Shown in pieces: positions 5,906 to 13,883 of a DNA stretch of 64,000 nucleotides. This stretch comes from Lachnoclostridium sp. (GTDB lineage Bacteria; Bacillota; Clostridia; Lachnospirales; Lachnospiraceae): NCBI GenBank assembly GCA_021770065.1, contig JAETRR010000010.1:1-64000 (forward strand). Direction: 5' to 3'. The notes beneath the pieces are model-generated. The model was not told the DNA's origin. It made no database searches and was given only the letters and a program-made list of their open reading frames with translations. Position 1 is the first letter of the stretch; the number at the start of each line of letters is the position of its first letter. The translations under genes and the position numbers were made by a program.

Positions 5906-6876
5906 ATGGAAGAGATTAAGAAAGAATCTGGAGAAGTCAGAGGATATAAGGTATTCAATCCGGATTGGACATGCAGAGGGTTCCAGTACGAAGTCGGGAA
6001 AACTTTTGAGGAAGATATCGATCCGTCCTGTTGTGACCGCGGATTCCACTTCTGCACCAATGCAGTAGATTGCTTCAGATACTATGACTTTAATCCCAAA
6101 AACAAAGTGGCAGAAGTGGTCGCTTTGGGGAAAGTGGATTGTTCAGAGGGTGGTACAAAGTGTTGTACCAATAAGATTCTGATTGTGCGTGAAATTCTTT
6201 GGAAGGAAGTACTTAAAATCGCAAATATAGGGAAAGATTGCACAGGATATGGTAACACCGGGGACTGTAACACCGGGAACTGTAACACCGGGAACCGTAA
6301 CACCGGGAACCGTAACACCGGGAACTGTAACACCGGGGACTGTAACACCGGGAACTGGAACACCGGGGACTGGAACACCGGGAACCGTAACACCGGGAAC
6401 CGTAACACCGGGAACTGTAACACCGGGAACTGTAACACCGGGTACCGTAACACCGGGGACTGGAACACCGGGGACCGTAACACCGGGGACTGTAACACCG
6501 GGGACTGGAACACCGGGAACTGTAACACCGGATGCTTTATGACAGAGGAACAGAAGATATCTTTTTTAATAAAGCCTCGGATTGGACCTACACTGATTGG
6601 TTGGAAAGCGATGCCAGACATATCCTCAACCAAATTCCGAAAAATGTTGTTGAATGGATTTGCTCGGGTGATATGACGGATGAAGAAAAAGAGGAACATC
6701 CGGAGTATGAAACTACCGGAGGATATCTGAAAATTTTGGATGAATCGGAATGTGCACAGATATGGTGGGATGGGCTGAATGAACGTAAACGCAACATTAT
6801 TATCAGTATACCTAATTTTGATCTGGACATTTTTGAGAAATGTACGGGTATTAAAATCAGCAAGGAGGATAGCTAA
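5906..6876 (+). CDS. NTG-pentapeptide-repeat protein, C-terminal domain in -1 frame
   Basis: The N-terminal ~95 residues (GYKVFNPDWTCRGFQYEVGK, CCDRGFHFCTNAVDCFRYYD) resemble the DUF7666-type domain. About 19 copies of an NTGxx pentapeptide (XNXGX type) follow. Frame 0 then runs into a stop at 6676. The conserved-looking C-terminus (SDWTYTDWLESDARHILNQI, TGGYLKILDESE, IWWDGL) is in the -1 frame, ending at 6876. A phased T TTT TTA heptamer (6562-6568) is exactly where the frames must switch, giving about 323 residues. Either programmed frameshifting or a one-base loss in the T6 run explains this. The start at 5906 has GGAGG upstream. Confidence 0.75.
6252..6536 (+). repeat. 15-bp minisatellite (about 19 units) in the NTG protein
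   Basis: The unit AACACCGGGRACYGK is repeated without interruption and varies mainly at three bases that set the last two residues of each pentapeptide (DC, NC, NR, NW, DW, YR). Near-identity at DNA level, including silent positions, indicates recent expansion. Unit-number changes keep the frame because the unit is 15 bp. Confidence 0.9.
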
Positions 6877-7118
6877 TGGAAGAAAATAAAATCATGGTAT
6901 ATATTCCGCTCGAACTTTTTTTAACTATGCATGCAAGAGCGGAACAGATCGAAGTCATTAAGCGTCTGGCAAATGAAAAGAAATATATGTCTCTGGATGA
7001 ACTGATGGCGATTATCGCAGCAGATCCGATCGAAAGAAAAGCGGACGGAGAGCCGGAACGCAGTTTTGAAGAAATGTTTGATGATGTTCCCGGCATGGAG
7101 GAAATGACATGTACTTAG
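6876..7118 (+). CDS. Hypothetical phage protein (80 aa)
   Basis: MEENKIMVYIPLELFLTMHA...ANEKKYMSLDELMAIIAADP: short strand plus helices and an acidic C-terminus (SFEEMFDDVPGMEEM). GCAAGGAGGATAG gives the ribosome site, and the start overlaps the previous stop as TAATG. No function is recognised. Confidence 0.65.
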   Translation: MEENKIMVYIPLELFLTMHARAEQIEVIKRLANEKKYMSLDELMAIIAADPIERKADGEPERSFEEMFDDVPGMEEMTCT

Positions 7119-7255
7119 AGGATGATTTACAGGGAATTGATCATAAAAGCAGATTAAAAAGACAGATGGAAGCCTATGAGGAGGCAGAAAGAGAGGGAAA
7201 TAATGGAAAGCATACAGGCAGTAATAACACAGGAGAGTGCAGTAGTATCTTGTAA
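7109..7255 (+). CDS. Small charged phage protein (48 aa)
   Basis: ATGTACTTAGAG follows GGCATGGAGGAAATGAC and overlaps the preceding gene. The product begins MYLEDDLQGIDHKSRLKRQM and ends in a low-complexity NNGKHTGSNNTGECS tail. It overlaps the DUF1351 gene by about 50 bases in another frame. It may work mainly as a coupling ORF. Confidence 0.5.
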   Translation: MYLEDDLQGIDHKSRLKRQMEAYEEAEREGNNGKHTGSNNTGECSSIL

Positions 7256-8123
7256 TTTTGAACAGGTGAAAGCAGCCATACAGGAAAGGCTGGCACGGTA
7301 TGACGGCGCAGAGTTTACAGAGGAATCCAAGGTATTTGCAAAAAAAGAGGTAGCAAGCCTCCGGGCGGAGAAAAAGACATTCCAGGACAACCTCAGGTCT
7401 GAAAAGAAAAAGTACATGGAGCCCTGGGACGATTTCGAGGCGCAGGCGAAAGAGCTTATTGCCATGTACGATAAGCCGATTGATTTGATCAACGGGCAGG
7501 TGCAGGCATTCGAGGAAAAGCGCATCCAGGAGAAAAAGGATCTTATTTCGCAGCTTTATGAGGAACTGGTACCTTTTTATTTGAGAGATCATCTCCCCCT
7601 TAGCCGTATTTACAACCCCAAATGGGAAAATGCCACCATGTCCAGGAAAAAGATCAGTGAAGAGCTGTCCAACTTATGCGAAAGCACAATAAAAGACATT
7701 GATACTATTTCGGAGATGAATTCCGAGGCTGTTGAAAAGGCTCTTGAAATGTATAAGCGTGATTTAAGTCTTTCCAATGCAGTTACATATATTAATAACT
7801 ATGAGCGCCAGAAGCAGGAAATACTGGAACGCAGGCGCAGGGAGGATGAAGAGCGTATACGCCGGGAAGAGCGTGAAAAGATTCTGGCAGAACAGAGGGC
7901 GCAGGCAGAGAAAGAAGCGGCGCTTAAAAAGGCCGAAGAGGAAAAGGCTGTAGCAGTGGAACGGGCGAAGGAAGAGGCAGCGCAGGAGGTTATTGAAAGC
8001 CTTACGCCGGAGGATATCGGAGGAACTGAAACATATACATATAAGATTGCTCTCTCTGCTGATGCAAAGGACAAGCTCGAAATGTATATGGACAGCATTG
8101 GAATCGAATGGGAGCTGATTTGA
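7203..8123 (+). CDS. DUF1351 phage recombination-associated protein
   Basis: 306 residues. The arrangement AEFTEESKVFAKKEVASLRA, LRSEKKKYMEPWDDFEAQAK and a long charged coiled coil (RRRREDEERIRREEREKILA) is typical of DUF1351. These proteins sit next to single-strand annealing proteins in Firmicutes phages and are thought to assist recombination. AGAGGGAAATA precedes the ATG at 7203. The stop overlaps the start of the ERF gene. Confidence 0.8.
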   Translation: MESIQAVITQESAVVSCNFEQVKAAIQERLARYDGAEFTEESKVFAKKEVASLRAEKKTFQDNLRSEKKKYMEPWDDFEAQAKELIAMYDKPIDLINGQVQAFEEKRIQEKKDLISQLYEELVPFYLRDHLPLSRIYNPKWENATMSRKKISEELSNLCESTIKDIDTISEMNSEAVEKALEMYKRDLSLSNAVTYINNYERQKQEILERRRREDEERIRREEREKILAEQRAQAEKEAALKKAEEEKAVAVERAKEEAAQEVIESLTPEDIGGTETYTYKIALSADAKDKLEMYMDSIGIEWELI

Positions 8124-8824
8124 TGGAAGATAAGACGCCTAAAATCTATGCTGCGATATGCGGTGTGATGGAGGATATCGGGGCAGTCGGCAAGAACGAT
8201 GTAAATAAACAGCAGGGGTTTAAATACCGTGGAATTGATGCGGTTATGAATGCCCTTAATCCGGCAATGGTTAAGCATAAAATCTTCTGCACCCCGGAGG
8301 TAATGGAACAGAACAGAGAGGAACGGAAAACTGTAAAAGGCAATACAGTCATTTATTCTGTCTGCCGTATACGTTACCGATTTTTTACCACAGATGGATC
8401 CAGTGTTGAGACGATTGTAGTTGGTGAGGCTATGGATAGCGGAGATAAGGCCACGAATAAAGCTATGTCTGTAGCGTTTAAGTATGCCTGTTTCCAGGTG
8501 TTCTGCATACCGACGGAGGAACTTATGGACGATCCGGATAAAGATACACCGGAGGAGACCACTGGTAAAACTTCGGATAAGACAAATAAACAGCCGGAAC
8601 AGTTCATCAGCGAAAAGCAGGCTGAATGCATAAGAAAAGAAATGGAACGCACCGGAACCACCATAAAGAAAGTCCTGGATGCCGTCGGAAAAAAGGTAAT
8701 CATGGAATTGACTGTACAGGATTACAAGAAAATTATGGATAAGTTCAAACGAACTCCGGACAAAACTCCGCAGAATCCGCCTCCGGAAGGAGATCCGTAT
8801 TATGAGGGGCTTCCGTTTAATTGA
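8123..8824 (+). CDS. ERF-family single-strand annealing protein
   Basis: 233 residues. KIYAAICGVMEDIGAVGKND, GFKYRGIDAVMNALNPAMVK and GEAMDSGDKATNKAMSVAFK are the ERF signature. ERF proteins anneal complementary ssDNA during phage recombination and genome circularisation. The C-terminal third is a linker plus helices, possibly for SSB contact. The ATG at 8123 overlaps the previous stop (TGATG) with GGGAG upstream; the ORF-track start at 8108 lacks a site. Confidence 0.88.
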   Translation: MEDKTPKIYAAICGVMEDIGAVGKNDVNKQQGFKYRGIDAVMNALNPAMVKHKIFCTPEVMEQNREERKTVKGNTVIYSVCRIRYRFFTTDGSSVETIVVGEAMDSGDKATNKAMSVAFKYACFQVFCIPTEELMDDPDKDTPEETTGKTSDKTNKQPEQFISEKQAECIRKEMERTGTTIKKVLDAVGKKVIMELTVQDYKKIMDKFKRTPDKTPQNPPPEGDPYYEGLPFN

Positions 8825-8835
8825 GGTGATGCCGG

Positions 8836-9402
8836 ATGATATGCAGAGGTATTTTAAAAAATTTAAGCCTTGACTGGATTACCAGAAAGCCGGAAGTGAC
8901 CCTGCAGCTCGAAGCACGGGCAGAGGACATCGAGAAGCTTAAGGATAAGCCTCTGTCCGTGGAAATTAAGCAGTACCGGAAGAAAAGATCTCTGGATGCC
9001 AATGCTTATTACTGGGTTATGGTTGGAAAATTGGCAGATAAAGTAGGACAATCTTCCCCGTATATCCATAATAAGATGCTAAGGAGATGTAAATATATAG
9101 AGATAATTGACAATCAAGGTGTTTATATTGTCCTTCCGGATACAGATGAAGCACAGGAAATTATTGATAACTCAGAGACATATCATCTTTCCCCTACAAC
9201 CGAAGTAAAACCGGGTAAAGATGGAAAAATGTACCGGACTTATATGATGCTACGTGGATCAAGTACTTTTAACACACAGGAGATGTCGAGGCTGATTGAT
9301 GAACTTGTTTTAGAGTGCAAAGAAAACGACATAGAAACTCTGCCCCCAGATGAATTAGAAAGGATGATGCAAGCCTATGGCAAAAAGCATATTGCAAAGT
9401 GA
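8836..9402 (+). CDS. NinB-like recombination mediator
   Basis: 188 residues. KQYRKKRSLDANAYYWVMVG corresponds to the RSLDQN-type motif of lambda NinB (Orf), which binds ssDNA and loads recombinases. It follows the ERF gene, as expected for a mediator. GAGGTGATGCCGG lies before the ATG. The N-terminal beta part (LTLQLEARAEDIEKL) is compatible. Assignment is by motif and context. Confidence 0.65.
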   Translation: MICRGILKNLSLDWITRKPEVTLQLEARAEDIEKLKDKPLSVEIKQYRKKRSLDANAYYWVMVGKLADKVGQSSPYIHNKMLRRCKYIEIIDNQGVYIVLPDTDEAQEIIDNSETYHLSPTTEVKPGKDGKMYRTYMMLRGSSTFNTQEMSRLIDELVLECKENDIETLPPDELERMMQAYGKKHIAK

Positions 9403-9676
9403 CCGCACTTATTGCTTTATCTGTGGCCGTAATGGAAACGGAGATCCACTGGAGGAGCACCATTGTTTCTCCGGAAATCCGAGCCGTAAGCTTTCAGAGC
9501 AAGATGGGCTTAAGGTTTATATCTGTGGCAACCGCTGCCACCGTAACGGCCCTAAATCAGTGCATAGATGCCAAAAGACAGCAAACGCATTACATAAGTT
9601 AGCACAGATGGCCTGGGAAGCGAAATACGGTACCAGGAAGCAGTTTATGGAACGGTACGGGAAGAATTATTTATAG
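9377..9676 (+). CDS. Small HNH/zinc-binding phage protein
   Basis: 99 residues. YCFICGRNGNGDPLEEHHCF followed by CGNRCHRNGPKSVHR forms a Cys-x2-Cys, His-His, Cys...Cys-His pattern like HNH-type or NinG/Ref-like nucleases in recombination modules. It overlaps the NinB-like gene by 26 bases. It may cleave recombination intermediates. Nuclease activity is inferred from the metal-binding pattern only. Confidence 0.65.
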   Translation: MAKSILQSDRTYCFICGRNGNGDPLEEHHCFSGNPSRKLSEQDGLKVYICGNRCHRNGPKSVHRCQKTANALHKLAQMAWEAKYGTRKQFMERYGKNYL

Positions 9677-9732
9677 TTTACCTCATGGCGAATAATCTAT
9701 CACAAAAGTAAGCCATTTTCCGCGATTGACTA

Positions 9733-9753
9733 CCGGCCCCGTTGTGGGGCCGG
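9733..9753 (+). other. Strong GC hairpin before the replication gene
   Basis: CCGGCCCC-GTTGT-GGGGCCGG is a perfect 8-bp stem. No T-tract follows; it is followed directly by GGAAAGGAGG. It is therefore more likely an mRNA stability or translation element than a terminator. Confidence 0.55.
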
Positions 9754-9799
9754 GGAAAGGAGGCTGGTATCTTGAATCCATATACAGGAGGTATCAGAG

Positions 9800-10639
9800 A
9801 TGCCTAACCGGATCATAAAAGAATCCATTTGCAGAAGCGATTCCATAGATTCCCTTTCATGGTTCGAGGAGGTTTTATTTTACAGGCTGATTGTGGTATG
9901 TGATGATTACGGGCGTTTTGACGGGAGACCAGCAATCATCAAGGGGGCATGTTTCCCTTTGAAAGAAGATATTACGAAAAAACATATATCTGCGGCGATC
10001 GAAAAGTTATCGACTGTAGGCTTGGTCAGAGGATATGAAGTCCAGGGAAGATCGTACCTGCAGCTGACTACATGGAACTGCCATCAACAGATACGTGCAA
10101 AAAAAAGTAAATATCCAGCTCCCGATAATATTAAGAATCAAAGTCCTGGTGGGTCAGACACTGGATTCTGTAACCAAAATAATCAAACATGCAATCATTT
10201 GATATCATCTGATATCAAATGTCCCCGTAATCGAGAATCGATATACGAGAATCGAGAATCGTATTCGAGAAACGGAGACGCGCGCGCGATAGAACACGCA
10301 GCGCATTTTGAGGAATTTTTGTCTGCATACCCAAAAGACAGTAACCGCCACTTGACCGAACAGGAGTATGCTTCTTTGCTGCTTACGGGAGGAATTTCAG
10401 AGGAAGAGCTTGTTTCTTGTGCTAAAAATTATGCTGAGGAATGCAGGATTCTTGGAGCACAGGAGAGGTTTATCAAATCAGCGCATAATTTCTTGAAAGA
10501 TTTCATTTTTGAGAAATATCTTCCAGGGAAGTATGTGAAACCAAGGCAGAAAGAAGAGAAACCGGCAAGTAAATTCCACAATTTCCAGGAGCGCAGTTAC
10601 GATATGCAAGAACTGGAAAAGGCATTGATTAACAGGTGA
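9800..10639 (+). CDS. Phage replisome organiser (DnaD-like initiator)
   Basis: 279 residues. The N-terminal winged helix (RIIKESICRSDSIDSLSWFE, FYRLIVVCDDYGRFDGRPAI, LSTVGLVRGYEVQGRSYLQL) is the usual initiator domain of Firmicutes phage replisome organisers. A low-complexity linker (residues ~110-160) follows, then a helical DnaD-like C-terminal part. It would bind the origin and recruit the host helicase. The linker DNA contains the palindrome and repeats reported separately. CAGGAGGTATCAGAG precedes the ATG. Confidence 0.75.
   Translation: MPNRIIKESICRSDSIDSLSWFEEVLFYRLIVVCDDYGRFDGRPAIIKGACFPLKEDITKKHISAAIEKLSTVGLVRGYEVQGRSYLQLTTWNCHQQIRAKKSKYPAPDNIKNQSPGGSDTGFCNQNNQTCNHLISSDIKCPRNRESIYENRESYSRNGDARAIEHAAHFEEFLSAYPKDSNRHLTEQEYASLLLTGGISEEELVSCAKNYAEECRILGAQERFIKSAHNFLKDFIFEKYLPGKYVKPRQKEEKPASKFHNFQERSYDMQELEKALINR
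10196..10267. repeat. Palindrome plus iteron-like repeats inside replication gene (candidate ori)
   Basis: A 26-bp palindrome at 10196-10221 (CATTTGATATCA, TC, TGATATCAAATG) is followed by three copies of CGAGAATCG and a partial TTCGAGAA up to 10267, then GACGCGCGCGCGA. This lies in the variable linker of the initiator gene, where phages such as lambda and many Firmicutes phages keep their origin. Confidence 0.55.
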
Positions 10640-10643
10640 GGAC

Positions 10644-10772
10644 ATGAAGGAATCAATTGATTACGGCAAGTTAATCTCCCTCCATAACGCCGGATGGTCA
10701 GGGGACAAAATAGCCGAGGAGCCGGGGACTTGCGAAATTGAGGATAAAGAATATGACAATTGGATTAATTGA
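10644..10772 (+). CDS. Short ORF, probably truncated helix-turn-helix protein (42 aa)
   Basis: GTGAGGACATG start. MKESIDYGKLISLHNAGWSG followed by DKIAEE looks like the beginning of a small HTH protein; the rest (PGTCEIEDKEYDNWIN) is not HTH-like. The 3' end overlaps the radical SAM gene, so the original C-terminus may have been lost when that gene was joined. Confidence 0.45.
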   Translation: MKESIDYGKLISLHNAGWSGDKIAEEPGTCEIEDKEYDNWIN

Positions 10773-11658
10773 TGTTGATGGCCACAATTTTCCCTCTTTG
10801 CCACTTATGAAAATATCGGAATGGCATAAACAGCAAGGGGATGAAGTGGGGTGGTATGATCCACTGACTGCCTGGAAAAACCCACCAGATCGGGTGTATA
10901 TGAGTAAAGTATTTACATTCACACCAGATTACCCACATCCAGTAATTGCTGCAGAAGTTATAAAAGGTGGGACGGGCTACAACTACCCAAATGGAAAGCC
11001 GGATCTACCGCCGGAAATAGAACACATTTACCCTGATTATAGTTTGTATCCGGAATTATGTAAAAATGCGGCATACGGATTTTTAACAAGAGGATGTCCA
11101 AGAGGCTGTGATTTTTGCATAGTAGGGAGCAAGGAGGGTAAGAAAAGCCGGAAAGTTGCCGATTTGTCGGAGTTTTGGCGAGAGCAAAAAAATATAGTGT
11201 TACTTGATCCAAACTTTTTTGCTTGTAGGGAATGGAAAGACTTAGCGCATCAGCTTATAAACAGCGGAGCTTGGGTGGATTTTTCGCAGGGGTGCGATAT
11301 CCGCATAATGAGCGAGGAAAAAATAAATTATCTATTGCGGATGAAAATTAAGCAGATACATTTTGCATGGGACAGATATGATGACAAAAAGGTTATTCTC
11401 CCAAAATTTAAGGAGTTTAAACGTATGACAGAGTGGGATCACAGAAAGATGGGAGTGTATATACTAACAAATTTTGATACATCTATTGAACAGGATTTAG
11501 AAAGAATCTATACCATGCGTGATTTGGGGTACAGTCCTTATGTGATGATTTATAACAAGCAGGATGTGCCTAAAGGCCATAATCTGCGCCGGATGCAGAG
11601 ATGGGTTAATTCCAGAGTGGCTTTTAGGGCATGTGAAAGGTTTGAGGATTTTAAGTAA
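10753..11658 (+). CDS. Phage radical SAM enzyme
   Basis: 301 residues. RGCPRGCDFC gives the C-x3-C-x2-C that binds the 4Fe-4S cluster. MTIGLIDVDGHNFPSLPLM at the N-terminus resembles the cobalamin-binding-like lead of B12/radical SAM proteins. The barrel continues through VLLDPNFFACREW, GCDIRIMSEE and VYILTNFDTSIEQDLER. The substrate is unknown. The following gene is a PP-loop ATPase and then ASCH, which suggests a nucleotide or nucleic-acid modification. GAGGATAAAGA sets the start at 10753; it overlaps the previous ORF. Confidence 0.8.
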   Translation: MTIGLIDVDGHNFPSLPLMKISEWHKQQGDEVGWYDPLTAWKNPPDRVYMSKVFTFTPDYPHPVIAAEVIKGGTGYNYPNGKPDLPPEIEHIYPDYSLYPELCKNAAYGFLTRGCPRGCDFCIVGSKEGKKSRKVADLSEFWREQKNIVLLDPNFFACREWKDLAHQLINSGAWVDFSQGCDIRIMSEEKINYLLRMKIKQIHFAWDRYDDKKVILPKFKEFKRMTEWDHRKMGVYILTNFDTSIEQDLERIYTMRDLGYSPYVMIYNKQDVPKGHNLRRMQRWVNSRVAFRACERFEDFK

Positions 11659-11709
11659 AGAAAGGAGCCGCCTCCGGCCGGGGCAACGCTATAGCAGGCT
11701 CTGAAAGAA

Positions 11710-12555
11710 ATGAAAATATTATCATGTGGAGCTGGACAGCAAAGTACGGCACTGGCATTAATGAGCTGTGACAATGTAATAAATCCAGGGAAATTTCCAC
11801 TTGTCCCGGTTTATGATGCAATTTTGTTTTGTGATTTGGGTGGAGAAAGGGAGTGGGTATATCGGCAGGTGGATTTTTTGAAAAATCAATGTACAAAGGT
11901 CGGAATACCGTTTTACATACTCCAGGACAAGAACTTGAAAGAAGATTACATGAAAAATTATGGCAGGAGCCGAGTAGTGACAATCCCTTTTTGGAGCATA
12001 GATGAAAACGGCAAAAAGGGGAAAATGACAAGGCACTGTACGATTGATTACAAAATAATTCAGATGCAGAATTTTGTAAGGTGGAATCTGCTGGGCTATA
12101 GAAAAGGGCAGAGAACAAAGCCAGAGGACATACAAGCCCATGAGATGCATATAGGCTTTACGTCGGAGGAGCAGCAGCGCATATTTGACAGCAAACACAA
12201 ACTGTTTGTGAACAAATTCCCGATGGTAGAAATGGGACTGGTTAGGGTCGACAATTACGCTTATGTGAAAGAACGCTGGGGAATGGAGACACGTGGAAGT
12301 GCCTGTTTGTTCTGTCCTTTTCATACGAATTATTTTTTCCATGAGTGCAAACAAAGCTGCAGGGCTGATTATCAGACAGTGCTTGAATTTGATGAAATGC
12401 TGGAGAACGGGATTCCGGATTCCAGAATCGGAGTGCCAAACAGCAAAGTGTATATCAGCCGTAGCCGGAAGAGGATTAAAGATTTGACGGAATCTGAGTG
12501 TAGAGATAAAGAAACCTTTTGCTATAGAGAGCAGCAGATCTGGAACGGATTTTAA
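11710..12555 (+). CDS. PP-loop ATP pyrophosphatase (PAPS-reductase-like)
   Basis: 281 residues. ILSCGAGQQSTALALM is a PP-loop variant of SGGxDS. CTIDYKIIQ and a Cys-rich region (GSACLFCPFHTNYFFHECKQ) resemble phage PAPS-reductase-like/DndC-type proteins. Such enzymes adenylate a substrate for sulfur or nitrogen transfer. It is downstream of the radical SAM gene with a 51-base gap and a weak ribosome site (GAAAGAA). The role is inferred as modification. Sulfate assimilation is unlikely in a phage. Confidence 0.7.
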   Translation: MKILSCGAGQQSTALALMSCDNVINPGKFPLVPVYDAILFCDLGGEREWVYRQVDFLKNQCTKVGIPFYILQDKNLKEDYMKNYGRSRVVTIPFWSIDENGKKGKMTRHCTIDYKIIQMQNFVRWNLLGYRKGQRTKPEDIQAHEMHIGFTSEEQQRIFDSKHKLFVNKFPMVEMGLVRVDNYAYVKERWGMETRGSACLFCPFHTNYFFHECKQSCRADYQTVLEFDEMLENGIPDSRIGVPNSKVYISRSRKRIKDLTESECRDKETFCYREQQIWNGF

Positions 12556-12569
12556 GGAGAATGGATGAT

Positions 12570-13211
12570 ATGAGCAAAATAAGACCAATATTATTTAACA
12601 CAGATATGGTCCAGGCGATACTGGACGGTAGGAAGACAGTTACAAGGCGAGTTTTAAAGCTCCCGAATTACTGCCCACACTGCATGATAATGCATATGGA
12701 TTTTGAATACGATAAACCAGCAAAGAATTTGTATTGCACAAGATGCGGAGAACTTTTGTACAAAGGGGAGATGCCGTCACACTACCAGCCTGGGGACATC
12801 TTGTATGTTCGGGAGACATGGTATAAAGATATAAACAGATATATGTATCGTGCAAATTATGCCAACAATGAAAAGTTTTATCGGAACGGAAAGGAAATTG
12901 AGATAAAGTGGCGTCTGCCCATCCACATGCCGAAAGAAGCCGCCCGGATCTGGCTTAAGGTTACAGATGTGAGGGTGGAGCGGCTGCAGGATATGAAGTT
13001 GGACGATTTTCTGCCAGAAGGATTAACTGTGCGTCCGGAGGCATTTAACGATCCCGAGAACGTATGCCTGCAGTGCAGAAGAGAATTTATCACAATATGG
13101 AATCCCACCATTAAAAAATCAGACCTTGACCGTTACGGATGGGAAGCTAACCCGCGGGTATGGGTGATAGAGTTTGAGCGGTGTGAGAAGCCGGATGGGT
13201 GGCCAGGATGA
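12570..13211 (+). CDS. ASCH-domain protein with zinc ribbon
   Basis: 213 residues. RPILFNTDMVQAILDGRKTV and TRRVLK start an ASCH/PUA-like fold. YQPGDILYVRETWY, ARIWLKVTDVRVERLQDM and PRVWVIEFE complete it. CPHC...CTRC is an inserted zinc ribbon. ASCH domains bind RNA or modified bases. AAGGAGA stands nine bases before the ATG at 12570; the ATG at 12561 is too close to it. It lies after the radical SAM/PP-loop pair. Confidence 0.75.
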   Translation: MSKIRPILFNTDMVQAILDGRKTVTRRVLKLPNYCPHCMIMHMDFEYDKPAKNLYCTRCGELLYKGEMPSHYQPGDILYVRETWYKDINRYMYRANYANNEKFYRNGKEIEIKWRLPIHMPKEAARIWLKVTDVRVERLQDMKLDDFLPEGLTVRPEAFNDPENVCLQCRREFITIWNPTIKKSDLDRYGWEANPRVWVIEFERCEKPDGWPG

Positions 13212-13483
13212 CGGAAAGCGATAAATACACCGAAACAGATCGCCTTGTCTGCTATAAGCATGTAGATGGCGGAACAGAATTGAGTATGATTTTTAATAAG
13301 GATACCAAAACGGTGGATATTGATCTAACAATGTTCCACCGGAATGATGAACCTACACTGGAACCTATGGCCGAAGATGTAAAATATTCCGCAGCCTACG
13401 GTCATTTGCAAAGGGAGATAACTTGCTTGGGGTTGGAAGACATTGAATTTTTGTATAAAAAGAGCCTGGAATTATTTGGGTGA
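13208..13483 (+). CDS. Hypothetical phage protein (91 aa)
   Basis: MTESDKYTETDRLVCYKHVD then beta-rich ELSMIFNKDTKTVDIDLTMF and a C-terminal helix. It overlaps the ASCH gene by four bases (ATGA-type junction). The GTG at 13199 is an alternative start; neither has a strong site. Function is not recognised. Confidence 0.6.
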   Translation: MTESDKYTETDRLVCYKHVDGGTELSMIFNKDTKTVDIDLTMFHRNDEPTLEPMAEDVKYSAAYGHLQREITCLGLEDIEFLYKKSLELFG

Positions 13484-13506
13484 TATGAGGGATGAAAGGA
13501 GGAGAA

Positions 13507-13677
13507 ATGCCGAAATTTAAAGTGGAAATCGTAGAAACATATAGGAGATGCGTAGTAGTAGAAGCTCCGGATGAAGACGCAGCTTATCAGAACATTGATA
13601 AAAAAATAGAGGAAGGCAGCATTGACCTGCCGTGCGACGGAGAGGGTTATGAGTATGGAAGAGAGCTGTTTGCTTAG
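13507..13677 (+). CDS. DpnD/PcfM-like small protein
   Basis: 56 residues. MPKFKVEIVETYRRCVVVEA then EDAAYQNIDKKIEEG matches the beta-alpha-beta layout of the DpnD/PcfM C-terminal family, found in phages and conjugative elements with no known activity. AAAGGAGGAGAA precedes the ATG at 13507, so the five-codon-longer ORF start is not used. Confidence 0.6.
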   Translation: MPKFKVEIVETYRRCVVVEAPDEDAAYQNIDKKIEEGSIDLPCDGEGYEYGRELFA

Positions 13678-13703
13678 AAAATTAGGGTTTAGGAGGGAAG
13701 GAC

Positions 13704-13871
13704 ATGGATTTTATGGAGCAATGCGATGACTGCTTGTGCGGCAAATGCCTTGAAAATGGAAATGAATACCCGGATGGTTGCTGCTATGCATGCTGTGAGG
13801 ATTCGGATGCATGCTGTCCAATAAGCCAGTGTCCATTTGGGTGGTATCACGATATTCATTTTAAGATTTAG
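13704..13871 (+). CDS. Cysteine-rich small protein (55 aa, 11 Cys)
   Basis: Starts MDFMEQCDDCLCGKCLENGN after AGGAGGGAAGGAC and contains CCYACC, CC and a final C. Eleven of 55 residues are Cys and the charge is acidic, so metal binding (zinc or Fe-S) is likely. There is no signal peptide, so secretion is not suggested. It is missing from the ORF track because of its length. No family is recognised. Confidence 0.6.
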   Translation: MDFMEQCDDCLCGKCLENGNEYPDGCCYACCEDSDACCPISQCPFGWYHDIHFKI

Positions 13872-13883
13872 GAGGTGAAAAAG

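Noticed and set aside
6252-6536. Regular 15-bp repeats considered as a CRISPR array
   Set aside because: There are no unique spacers, the units are contiguous and in frame within a protein gene, and no cas genes are nearby.
6249-6542. ORF of VTPGT repeats in the NTG minisatellite, and the matching reverse-strand ORF 6082-6699
   Set aside because: Both arise only because the 15-bp unit lacks stops in other frames. Neither has initiation signals, and the NTG frame has the flanking domains.
9772-9810. Eleven-codon ORF MNPYTGGIRDA overlapping the start of the replication gene
   Set aside because: It has AAAGGAGG upstream but is too short to judge; at most a coupling leader.
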